Positions 49,823 through 60,799 of a stretch of DNA of 64,000 nt are shown in pieces (the first letter of the stretch is position 1; each line of letters starts with the position of its first letter). This DNA comes from Epinephelus fuscoguttatus (Eukaryota > Chordata > Actinopteri > Perciformes > Serranidae), in contig NC_064773.1 of the NCBI RefSeq assembly GCF_011397635.1, positions 30,947,449-31,011,448 of the forward strand, read 5' to 3'. The notes under the pieces were generated by a model. It was not told the origin of the DNA. It made no database searches and worked only from the letters and a program-made list of their open reading frames with translations. The position numbers and the translations under genes were made by a program.

Positions 49823-50244
49823 ATGAGAATGTCCAAATCCCTGGAGCGTCACCTTTCGAGGGGATTTATTTTGAGAGTGCTTGCTTTTTTTCCTATGTGA
49901 TGTCCAAATCCCTGCCAAGATTTCACGTATTTCTGGTAGATTTTGATTTGTACATAAATACTTTCAAACTAACACAAAATAAGAAAAATGACTATACGCT
50001 GCAATACCTTAGTGACTTGTCATTAATTGATCTCGAGTAAAAGGGAATTTACTCTGCCTTATACTCTTTACTTCTCTTTTCTTTGTTTTAATTTTCATTT
50101 TGCAATAATCCTGACAAGACTTGATGTACCCTACATTATATTGATGTAATTATGTGTTCTATTACGTGCCAAATGTCTGCATGTGCCATACACATTGTTT
50201 GTATGACCTGAAATTTGAAATTAAAAAAAAAGAAAAGAAAAAAA
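49823..50244 (+). mobile_element. Retroposed insert with A-rich tail and 15-bp target duplication
   Basis: GGTGTGGTTAGTAGC occurs directly before (49808-49822) and directly after (50245-50259) this segment. The segment ends in an A-rich tail (AAAAAAAAAGAAAAGAAAAAAA). This is the mark of target-primed reverse transcription by a LINE. The body has no clear coding sequence, so it is either a 5'-truncated LINE tail or a SINE-like copy. Confidence 0.75.
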
Positions 50245-50362
50245 GGTGTGGTTAGTAGCCTATGAGGTGGAGGATGGGTAAATTCAGTGTCACAGCATGA
50301 GTGGAGTGGAGCTCCCTCTTCTCTTCAAAGGAAATGTCATTATGTTTTTTGTCATTCAGAAA

Positions 50363-50414
50363 CAAATAAAATTGCTGACGGTAGACAAAAGACTACCGTC
50401 AGCAATTTTATTTG
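50363..50414. repeat. Perfect 22-bp hairpin
   Basis: Arm 50363-50384 (CAAATAAAATTGCTGACGGTAG) is described here only by its ends CAAATAAAA...GACGGTAG. The right arm 50393-50414 is its exact reverse complement, with an 8-base loop ACAAAAGA. A weaker third copy, TTTGCTGACTGTAGAC, follows at once. Confidence 0.9.
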
Positions 50415-50472
50415 CTGACTGTAGACACAGACAAAGTCTGGAAAATGGCCAAGTTTCACCTTTTCTTAAAAC

Positions 50473-51310
50473 AGAGGTGAGACCAAGTCATTGTTTTGCA
50501 AGTTACAAGTAGGTCTCAAGTCTTTGCAAATAAGTCCCAAGTCCAGTACCAAGTCAAGTCTGACAAGTCCTAAGCCCTGAACTTTGAATTTCGAGTGCTG
50601 AACAAGTCATAATGTGCTCTTCACCGTATGTAATGCCATTATAACAAGAGTAATAATTTAATTTACAAAAATCAATTTACAAAAGCCTGAATGCTTTTTA
50701 AAATGTATGTTTTTTGTTAACAAGATTGTTAAAGTTACTAAGCTGTTAAGCTAATGCATTAGCTTGCTAACTATGTATATATTAACATCGGCTTACTATT
50801 CTTTGTGCAACTTCAAATGTTGTACGAAGTTGGACGTTGCTGCGTCTGTCTGTAATTTTTGATCCACACTTTTGCATACTGCTATTTGTTTGTTCTTGAT
50901 CACCATGTAGTTTTTATACGCAAACAAAATTATCTTTGGCGGGCCTATCACTTTTCCAACTATTCCAACGATTGGATGTTGTGACGTTGGCTCATACAAA
51001 GTGGATCTCGGGAATTAAATGTGGACTTCTTGGAAGTGATTAACGTTAACATTAGATGACAGGAAAATAGGTAAATGAATTAATTAGTGGAACATTTTAA
51101 ATAGCATACTTTTTAATCTTTGGCCTTGGAGGAGGGTATCAGGTGTTTTCAAGTCAATCAGCTCAAGTCCAAGTGAAGTCACAAGACATTGGTGTTAATT
51201 CCAAGTCAGGTTGCAAGTCTCTTTCAATTTTGTCGAGTCCAAAGTCATCAAATTTGTGACTCGAGTCTGACTTGAGTCCAAGTCATGTGACCTGAGTCCA
51301 CACCCTTGTC
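50473..51310. mobile_element. AAGTCC-rich MITE-like repeat
   Basis: The left part has repeated CAAGTC(C)AAGTC motifs starting CAGAGGTGAGACCAAGTCATTG. The right part ends GACTTGAGTCCAAGTCATGTGACCT... and ACACCCTTG, roughly the inverse of the left end. A common teleost repeat; exact limits and family uncertain. Confidence 0.5.
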
Positions 51311-51929
51311 TTAGGGTGTTTTCACACTTGGTTCTTTTCAAATGAACCAAACTCAGTCCTCTTTAAGTGGACCAAAAAGTGGACCGACAGAAAAGGGACT
51401 CAGTTCTTCTTGAGTTCACATTGTCAGTTCATATGAAAGAGGACTCAGATCTCTCTTTGGTCCACTTCAGCTCTGGTGGAGTCTCAGTCCTCTTTCTCAC
51501 ACTTTAGCCTATAATATATATTGATGTTGTTTTGTTTTTACTTTGATGTGGCACTGCAGTGCGGTTATGTACTTAAAAATGGAGGAAAAACTTAGCATTT
51601 CTGTGCGTTGCGGACAGTTGCTGTTTGATGTTTTCCTCGTTCCATATCTGAAGGAGTGCAGTTGTTCCATCATCAGACCAAAGTGCTCCTTGTCCACTGG
51701 TCGCGCTGTCGTTACCTGTGGCCATTTTGTTCCATTTTGTCTATTATGCGTCCCACTGAAATAGCGTATGATCTGTCTACGGCAAGCCTGGAGGGCTACA
51801 ATACAATAACAAAAAGGCAAAGTGGAGCGTTTTGTGTTCACAATGCACAGGTGAAGCGAACCGAAACCTGAGTCACAGGTCTGAGTCCGCTTAGAGGGCT
51901 GAAAAGGACCAAGTGTGAAAACACCCTTA
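51311..51929. mobile_element. PIF/Harbinger-like MITE with TTA duplication
   Basis: TTA, then GGGTGTTTTCACACTTGGTT, ending with the inverse ...CCAAGTGTGAAAACACCC then TTA. The terminal repeats are 26 bp with one mismatch. Three-base T-A-rich duplication is typical of PIF/Harbinger. Open frames inside (e.g. 51509-51841 minus) show no transposase motif. Confidence 0.78.
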
Positions 51930-53080
51930 TAGCGTCATGTGGGCCTGACGAAGCCCATCTGGAGATTCAGAATAAACTTTCCGTAGATGGATGCCTCTTG
52001 GACTGGAACACACACCTTTGTTGTGGCTGTGTGCAAACGGTGGTCTTTCAATTACAGTTAACATTGACATTAGATAACAAACACTTTTCTTGATGATGAC
52101 ACATTAAAATCTGTTTTGTATTGTTTACAGGAAGAACTACTGGTCATCTAACATGGGGAAAAGTCGTGGGATGTAAGGGGTGTATTGATCTCTTTTTTTC
52201 CCCCCTTTAAACAGTAAATTAAAGTCTGTGTAGGGCCCCTGAGGCTGGAATGAGCTGCTGGGCCCCCATTTATACCACATTCCTCTCCCTGTCTGTACAC
52301 TATGTACAGTATGTCCTTGCTGGAACAGGAGTTAAACATACATTTACTGGAATATACCGTATATAACAGTTTTTGTGTAAAAGATAAAACAAAATGCAAA
52401 AGTCTGAGCTTCTGGTGAAGTCATTGTAACATGTATGACATTGTGACATTCTTCTTCTTCACTGAAAAAGAAGAATAAATAGCCCTTCTATAGGTTCTTG
52501 CCAGAGGACCTGATGACACTGGTTACCACTAGCTGGTACCAATACCAATCTACCTCAAGCACCTTCTCCAGTTCCCCACCAAAAAGATGATGTTCCATGT
52601 CCCTAAGGCCAGTCTATTATGCCAAGGGTCAGCACACCGTCGCCTACATACCCGCTTTTGTCTGCATGTAGGTTTTTCAGGCTGTGTCTGGCTTAGCCCC
52701 AAAGGTCAAGACCTGTCCACCAAACACTCACAGCGAGCTCCCTTCCCAAGTCTGGCTCCAGGAGAGGGCCCCAGTTTTTCCTTTTTTCAGCAAAATGCTG
52801 CAGCTCTTTTCTGGCTGATTCATGTAGGGTCAGTGAATGGCTCTTAGCCCTGTCCGACCCCTGGCACCTCTTTGCCTTGAGAGTCCGTACCAGGAGCTAT
52901 TGCCCCTGCCCCTGACCTATACCTTCCAGGGTCACACAAACCCCTTCTCCAATGCTTGGAGAATTCAGTTAAAATGTCTCACTAAAAATGTATTTGTTGC
53001 TTTAAAATGTTTACATTTTTGTATTTTTTTTTTTTTTTTTTACAGTGCACACACACACATTTTTGTGAATAAAATGCTCT
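51930..53080. other. Spacer between tmpo and the slc25a3 promoter region
   Basis: 52210-52290 shares a motif with 25690-25750. 52560-52990 has an open frame (52587-52847) that looks like a decayed repetitive-element sequence but could not be assigned. A T18 run lies at 53024-53041. No gene supported. Confidence 0.35.
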
Positions 53081-53105
53081 TACAGGCACAGCAACAACAT
53101 AATAT

Positions 53106-53111
53106 TTTATT
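53106..53111 (-). terminator. tmpo: tmpo polyadenylation signal
   Basis: AATAAA on the minus strand about 710 bases after the tmpo stop; sets the likely 3' end near 53085. Confidence 0.4.
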
Positions 53112-53817
53112 GAGTGGATATTCAGTATTTGTGACAGTGAATACATAATAAAGTAGAATACATAGGGACATTCAGTTTATTAGAAGAGAACATTAAGAAA
53201 ATATTGGTTTTGGGTTTAAGAATATTCAGAAATATTTGGATTATAATAACAAGCCTCCCTGTCTCATTAACAAAGATGGTCAAGTAAGGTACAAAACAAA
53301 AATACAGGTTCAAACTCCATCTTCAAGGCTGTTAATGACCAACAGAGACAGACACTAAGGCAAAGTGTGAAAAAAAAAAATCGCAACCACACGCATTCAA
53401 TACAAACATACGTACACACACGCACCATGAAAACATGACATAAAAAAACATGGCAATAAAAAGTGAGTTCACATATTTCTATGAAAGCTACTGTGTGTGG
53501 CTGGCTTTGTCGTAACCTCACAGACCGACGGCACGGGAGGCACTGTCCTTTCACAACATGTCATGGAGATCACTGAAGTGTCAATGAAACGGCTAAGTCG
53601 CGTCTCTTAAGGTATTCACTGAAAACTGATTTAGAAATTGAAAGAAAAAGACAAAATCTTGAGGAAAAAAGGACAAAGATGTCAGATGATTTCACAGCGC
53701 CCAGGAACAAAATGGCTACAATGCAGATTCACACTTGGAAAAAAAAAAGAAGAAAAAAAAAAGAAAAAATAGAAGCAGACAGGCTTCCGTTTCTCCCTCA
53801 GATTCTTCCTGTGCTCT

Positions 53818-56800
53818 CTATGCTGTGCTGCCACTGCTGGCCACTTCTGTGTCTGAGGTGCCAAAAGGGTTGATGGAGTTGGTCTCCATGGCTTGGTAAA
53901 CCAGGAACAGGAAGGCAGCCACAATGGCCAGCAGGAACAGCTTTATCCACAGAGACATGCCACGGGGCGCTGCTTTGGTCTGACCTGCAGGGGGAGCTGC
54001 AGACAGAAGCCTGGAGGAAGGGGAGGCGGAGGTGGTAGTGAAAGAGGAGGTGGAGGTAGAAGAGGCAGAGGGTGGCCGGCTGCTGACTCTGTTGACAATG
54101 CAGCTCTCTGTGTAGGTGGAGGAGGAGCTGGTTGTCTTGGTGGTTTTTGGAGAGAAGAGGAAGTTTTCGTCGTTCCACAGGTCACTGGACTTGATTGGAC
54201 GCCGGGCAGCTCCTTTAATGGGTCGTCGACAGGTGGCGCTGCAAAAGACAAGGATTTCACAGTCATTGTTTCTGAGGGTGAGATGAACTGTTTTAGTATC
54301 TTAAAGCACAGCAAACAATCTTAAAGATACATTACAGATCCATCATTGTTTATTAGTTCTTGTTCTCACTGACTTATTACCAGAGTTGGGTATAACGTGT
54401 TACTTTGTAACGCGTTAGAGTACTTTGATTACTTTTTGCAGTAACAAGTAACCTAACAAGTTAGTTTGCTGTTTGAGTAATCAAATACTTGAGTACATTT
54501 TCAAACAAGCCATCAGTTACTTCCGTTACTTTTAGAACGCTGGTCCTTCAGCTCCGAAACAGCAACGGCTGTCGCTTGGTTCTAATAACAGAGATAACGT
54601 TAAACCTATCAGTCTGAAAGAAGTCATGAAGCTTGTGGCTCGCTACATGGTCGGAGAAATGCTGCAGTTGTCTACGGTGGAGTATAAAAAAAAGGTGGAG
54701 GAGGACTCACTGACAGACAGGTCAGATGGTGTGAAACAGCCTATTTAGAAAATGGAGGGACTCTCTCAGCCGAGGTTATAAGGGGCTTTTAATTTGAAGG
54801 AAAATCAGGAAGTGTTGAGTTTGAAATGATGGTGCGATATGTTAACTTAATGAAGACAATGGGAGCGGATAAAAAGTAAATATATAAACACACAGAGGGA
54901 TTAATAAATAATGGAGCGTCTATAATGTAGTTTGTTTCAAATGAAGCTGGGAGCCTCTGCAGTTGTGGTGAGTAAAAGCCCTGCCGCTATTTGTTAATGT
55001 TATTACTTTATGTCCGACTGTGAGGATGTACAGACGACAGAGTAGTTGTGCACACATCCAATCCTGTTTTTGGTCAGGTGCTAGATAATAGGGGTCCATG
55101 CAGAAAGAAGAAGAAAATCCGCACACTGAATTAGAGCTCCCAGTTTACTTTACTAACTAAAATGGTCTTCCTCAGGCAACTTCAAAAGACCGTGAGGATG
55201 TACCATTGTTTGCTAGCTTGATGCTAATGACAGTAACGTTAACTCAGCATGTTGACCTCAGTGCCTCAGCTGTTTCACACCATCATTTCCCCCTTTTACT
55301 CTGTGTGGTAACATCCCTAGAGGAAATATTAAAAATGCTGGGGTGTTGTTGTCATACAGTTGTCTACGGCAGCAGATTGTTCTGTGTTTCTACTGGTCAA
55401 AGTGACGGCTGTGATGGGAGAATTGGATCTCAGTGAAGGGCAAGTGGTCCATAACTTTGGTCATTAACTGCTTGAGTTACTTTTCTCAGGGAGTAACACT
55501 GGAAGTACTTTAAGAGTACTTGAGTTACTTTACTGAAGGAATAACGCAGTAAAGTAACTGGTTACTTTTTTTTTTTAAAGTAACGCAGTACAGTACTTTG
55601 ATTACTTTTAAAGTAATCCTTACCCAACTCTGCTTATTACACAAGAACTATAGACATGAAGTCATATGGACTGACAGGTTTGCTCAGGTTTGATGACTGC
55701 TCTAACTGCCTCTGTGTACACCAAGCTCACGTGTGCGCGCTTGTGCGCGAAAGCACATGAACACACATGAAGGCGGTGCCCATGTCTCACGGTCTCGCGC
55801 AAGCGCACACATGTGAGCGCGGTCCACAGAGAGGCAGTTAGAGCTACAGGCTACAATGAGGCTAAAAACAGAGTTTAGATTACGTTTTTCCAAACAACTT
55901 TTTATGTCGGGGCTTCAGGACACTTGGATCACTACGAAAGAGCAATATGGAGATATGTTGTGTTTTCAGTTACGTGTTTTTTGGGCGTTTTAATCTGGGG
56001 TGCCATCAGCCTGCAATAGGTGGAGTTTTGTTGCTAGCTCCTCTCCCCTGGGATCTCCGCAAGGGATGTGAGGACTCTAAAACTTCACCTGAGCCTCCCT
56101 TGGCATACGGGTGAGTAGATAATGGCTGAATTTTCATTTTTGGGTGCACTATCCCTTTAACTTGAATAGGTTAAGATATCTGACTGCTGGTTGGACACAT
56201 CACATTAGGGTGACTCATTTTTTGAGACAGGAAAAAAGCATTAATGACTATCAGTTACTTACGTGATTCCTGTTGGACTATTGATGTCATTGGGGAACAG
56301 CTCCTTCAGAATGTCAGTCTCCACCACTTTGGGGGCTTGCTCGCTGGCTGCAATTTTCTCAACCTGAAAGACAAAATGAGCACAGAGAGCATGATTTAAA
56401 GAGCTAACACAGATGCAAAGGGAAAATCCTCCCAATTACTTCACACTTCAACCACCTGTAGGTGCATGTTTGGACCAGCAGAGGGCGCCCTGCTTGATAT
56501 TAGACACCTCTCACCATGTGACCACTTCAAACAAAAGGCTGAGCCAACCACCATGTTGACTACTGAAGCACCTTGTGAATGTGACACAGAACAAGGTCCC
56601 TGCAGGGTAACAGTCTACCTGTCTCACTAACACATCCTTGGACAGCGTGGACGTGCAGTTGAGTGTCTCCAAAGGGCTGCATGTGGACAGGAAGCTGGTG
56701 ATTTTCTGCTGCCTCCTTTCATGCAGCAGGACATCTGGAGGGACACACTCCTCCTGCTCACAAACAACGTGTGTGACTGTGTGTCAAGGTTGTTTAACCA

Positions 56801-57509
56801 GCTAACAGTTCAGCTGTCACACAACTGTTACTGCAAAGAGCCTCAACAGCTGCACACACAACTGAGAGATTGATCATTAACAACCCCATACTGGTACAGA
56901 CTGAGAGTTTCAACTCTTTATGTTTGACCAGAGACAATGCACAATTCAGATCCAAGTGTCAGAGAGAAGCACGAGTGAAGGACAAGAAAAAAAAGGGAAA
57001 GTAGGAAAAGCAGCCACCACATATGTATGAGTAGAGCTGTACCAGTGCTGCAGAGACACCACCGGGCTTAGATCCAAACTGGTCTGACCAGTGGCTCTCT
57101 TGTCTCTTAATGGGTGAGATGTTACTCATGGGGCTAAAGGTGACTGCATCGATTTTTGCGAGTTGAACCAAAGGGGAGGAAGGGCACGATGGCTTGGCAG
57201 CTGGCCTTGGACTCTGTTTAGTACAAATCAAAGAGCCTGCCTGATGAACACAGACTAGATTATTACACATACATGCTCAGAAATGTGCAAAAATGAGGGA
57301 AAGTAGAGGAACTTACCATTATACTAAACACACTAGATATAAATGATTTCAGTGATTAATTCTAGTGTTAAACAAATTCTACGCACCACAGCTGCTGGAC
57401 GTAAAGGTTTGATACTTGGCTCAGGTTCCTGAGACACCAACACAAATACACAACATCAGAAAGAATGAATCAGAATTCAGGCTGAAGCCTTACACTCTGT
57501 CTACATCAG

Positions 57510-57553
<44 letters not shown>

Positions 57554-59947
57554 CCATGCTCACCACCCCACTCTGTGCTATTCCCCGAAATTCATCACCA
57601 CTGTGCTGATTGATTAACTGTTACTCAAGTTTGCTGATATGATGCTGTGGACATGCCAAATGTCATTTTGTGTTAAACAGACAGGTGCTAACCTCTAGCA
57701 GAGCGGTGTTGAGCAGAGCGACTGGCTTGTGAGATGAATCCTTGCTGAGTTTAGGAAGACTCAGCTGTGGCTTCTCCTCTCGGAGCTACAGGTTTAAGAC
57801 AGAAGGTGAGCAAGCAGACACTTTCTTCAAGGACTCTACAAACTGGCTCTCCAACTTCGATCTCCATACACACAAGCATTTCAGCACCGCTGCGGAAATA
57901 ATCTCCATCCATACTAAGAGGCCTGACAACGCATATCACATGAGTATTCAGGTACACCAGACATGTGCGTGCAGGTGTAAACAGGAAGCAGGTTGTCTTC
58001 TCTGTGGTTGGTTGCTTAGTTAAGGAAATACTAGGGATATGGTGAAAAAGTAAGACCAGAGTTTGCTTTGTTTGGACTGATGATGAGGTGGAACCGTTAC
58101 TGAAAGTAATGTAACTATAGGCCGATCAAGGTGGCGGAAAACAGGTTGGAAGTTGTTGTAAAGCAAATACCTAACATATCAGAGCGGTGCCTGCCAGCAG
58201 CATTATCCATCACCAGAGGAAGTCATGGTGATGGGAAAGTACTGCCACACAGGAAGGATACAATCACATAAGATATGTACCCAAGCTATAGTCTCGTGTA
58301 GCCAGACCAATCCACACAGCACTTGAGAAAGGTCTACAATCGCCATATAGAAAAAAAACCCTTTGGCTTGTTTTTATTTCTCTAAACCAATCACAATCAT
58401 CCTGGGTGGCACTAAGCCTGGGATGCAGTAATAGTGCTCTTGTAAAATAGTGTCAGGAGGGAGCGAACACAGTGACAGGGCTAAATTTTTAATGGGTTTC
58501 ACAAAATTGAGGCGTTCTTGTATCGATGGGTTACCAGCTTAGTGCTGGACTTTAGCCCTGCTGCCGTGTCAACTAATGCTAACTGTGCAGACTCTGGTAT
58601 GTTGACAAGTTGTTTTATTCGTTGTAGATCTTAACAACAATTCACCGTGGAACAACGCGGGCATGCCTCACTGAACAATCCAAATCTTCGTCAGAACTCT
58701 GTTTTCAATGTGTAAGTTGGAGGTTGTTGTTGTTTCCTGTAGCAAAGGAGATTTTGAAAACGGTAACACGCATTTTCTTATCTGTCCAGAATAAAAAGCA
58801 ACCTGGAAGTTTTCAAACTACAATGGGGTCACTGTGTTTTACAGTGGCTGTTCTAGGGGTTCCAAGTAACTGGAGTAGTGTGCATGCTAGGCAATAATGA
58901 AGCAACAGCAATGCATTTTAAAATGAAAATGTATTAGTGTGGATGTAGCCTGAGGCAGTCGTATCAGCAAATTAAACAAACCTGAGAACTTGCAATGACT
59001 ATCACCAAGGCTTGATACAGGAAAATAAATTGACAAAGCACTAAAAAGCCTCAAAAGTTCCTGAAGGTTGTGCTAGTCCATCACCGTGGCAAAGAAGCAA
59101 GTCAAATGTAACCCACATGTGACCAACAACCCGGTTGATTACACACATATTTGTCAACACATGGCTACCCCTAGGTGCAGTTTGAGACAAGATGTTTAAA
59201 GAAAAGCACCTATCTCTTCAACAGATCGGTAGATGGTGGAACAGAGCCATGAGTCTGTGCAGTTATCAGTGAGTAAACAAACAGCCACAGTGGCAAAGGC
59301 CCAGAGCTACCTGAGCAGGTCTGGATGAAGTAGAGGGAGGTTCAGCCCGAGCTGGACTGTCCAGTCTGTGATGAACCCTGCCTTTGGACTCCGACGGGAC
59401 CTGATCTGTCAATACAGGCCTGAGATCCTCAGGCACTATCTGCTGGGACAGAAAACCAGAACTATGGACAGAGTATGGGAAGAACGGTGGACAGGAAGTG
59501 ATAACTGTAGCAAGAGAGGACAAGTGAAACAGAGAGGAGGTGCAAAGCACAGAAAGATGAATAAGTACTTTTGTTGTTTGTAACTTAAGTGAATAAATCA
59601 GTATGAAACACATTAGCCAATGAATCCTTGTCTTTTATAGTGCCATGATGAATACCGTTATCACATCTAGGCAGCAGTTATCAGATAACTGCTGCAATTT
59701 TGTACTTTGACTCATGGCTAGAGGAGCTAAAATGAAGCCAGGTGTAAAGGTGCACAGGTGGACAAAGATTCCTGACTAGAGAAGTGGGTGTGGAACTGTA
59801 CACCAGTGGGTTTTATTGGTTACAGCGTGAAAGGAGTGGAGTAAGGGGGGGTATAGTATTCACCATTCTATGGGACAACCTCCTGGATCTGCGCTTTACG
59901 TGCAGGGCAGGCTCTTCATCATCTTCATCATCCATCAACTGGTCTCT
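53818..59947 (-). CDS. tmpo: Thymopoietin / lamina-associated polypeptide 2, beta-type C-terminal part (partial)
   Basis: Inner-nuclear-membrane protein binding lamins and chromatin. Exons seen, in gene order: 59947-59864, 59442-59311, 57785-57693, 57428-57387, 57240-57043, 56753-56619, 56363-56263, 54238-53818; GT-AG junctions, all in phase, 401 codons plus stop. Identity rests on the last two exons: DILKELFPND..SPTGIT, CRRPIKGAARRPI, and a single transmembrane segment (LFLLAIVAAFLFLVYQAMET), the LAP2-beta tail pattern. The acidic/basic exon (QLMDDEDDEEPA...VKRRSRRLS) fits the LAP2 linker. Middle exons are less conserved and called from splice phase. The LEM-like and LEM domains are not in this window and should lie past 64000. 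Fish have tmpoa/tmpob; suffix left open. Confidence 0.85.
54381..55632. mobile_element. 1.25-kb non-autonomous hAT element in tmpo intron
   Basis: Starts CAGAGTTGGGTA and ends TACCCAACTCTG; the 8-bp duplication CTTATTAC flanks both ends exactly (54373-54380 and 55633-55640). Terminal regions are full of GTAACGCGTTA/AGTACTTTGATTACTTTT-type inverse motifs. No transposase frame is left. Sits between the last two tmpo exons. Confidence 0.88.
55700..55843. repeat. Long imperfect hairpin in tmpo intron
   Basis: CTCTAACTGCCTCTGTG at the left and its inverse (AGAGGCAGTTAGAG) at the right enclose GC-rich arms that continue to pair (GCTCACGTGTGCGCGCTTG against CAAGCGCACACATGTGAGC). Total about 144 bases. 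Confidence 0.75.
57511..57552. repeat. CA microsatellite in tmpo intron
   Basis: 21 uninterrupted CA units. Confidence 0.92.
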
Positions 59948-60153
59948 CTAAACACATGGTATACACATTCCAGCAGACAATAAGAATACCACTCTTTGAC
60001 TTATAGCCCATATATCACAGTTCATGTCTGCTTCTCCTTCAGTCCAGTGACTCTTCAATGCATACCCATATGTACTGCATCTGATGCTATTAACTTCATG
60101 TTTTTTTTGCTTAGTTAAGCGCAGGTTGATCAAAGTCTATATGGCGTGCAATA

Positions 60154-60799
60154 TTAAAGGTGCTGTATGTAAGAATGTGGCCAAAACGTTTACTGCACTC
60201 AAATTCAAAATACTGCTGCGAGTCGTGTCCGCCCCCCCTCCCCTACAGATTCGAGGTTGCTAGACAGCGGCACGCTGGAGACTGATTTGTTTGCCCACGG
60301 GCGACTGCCGTGGCAGGGCCGCGTTCCTGATCTTCGGTTTTCCAGCGGACCGTTCGAGCAAGTCTGGCTTCTCTGCTGCTAATGCTGCGGGATACAGCGG
60401 AGGAGGAGCCGACTGCTAATGCTATGTACCGGGACACTGCTAATGCTGCTGCCGGGATACAGCGGAGGAGGAGCCGGCTGCTAATGCTATGTACCGGGAC
60501 ACTGCTAATGCTGCTTGCCGTGCTGCTGTAGCTCAGTCGTAACTGTAACTGATGCTGAGACTCTACTGACTGTGTGACTGGTAGACGGCGGTGGGTGGTG
60601 CAACAGGCCAAAACACAAATTCAAAACATAAACATGATTTGCGGACTGTAAAAATGTTTTTTAAATGCGAATATTCTGGCTGTGCTATTGTTGTCGGTGA
60701 GATCAGTATGTTATATGAACATTATTCCTTAGTCTCTGTGACATATTAGGAGGATTTTATGACTATTTGCTTTAGATTTCTTACATATAGCTCTTTTAA
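60154..60799. mobile_element. TTAA-flanked MITE with internal duplication
   Basis: TTAA then AGGTGCTGTATGTAAGAA; the other end is TTCTTACATATAGCTCTT then TTAA. Inverse ends match at about 14 of 18 bases. The interior holds a ~63-bp tandem duplication (GGGATACAGCGGAGGAGGAG...ATGCTATGTACCGGGACACT, 60380-60510). Non-coding. It lies in tmpo territory. Confidence 0.75.

Noticed and set aside
51509-51871. Open frames of 71-110 codons inside the Harbinger-like MITE
   Set aside because: No transposase or Myb-like motif, and frames on both strands overlap; treated as chance.
52587-52847. 86-codon open frame MMFHVPKASLLCQGS...
   Set aside because: Looks like decayed repetitive-element sequence, but no family could be named and no splice partners exist; not called as a gene.
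53893-54324. 143-codon plus-strand open frame
   Set aside because: It is the antisense shadow of the low-complexity Ser/Thr-rich last tmpo exon; glycine/arginine-rich translation without motifs.
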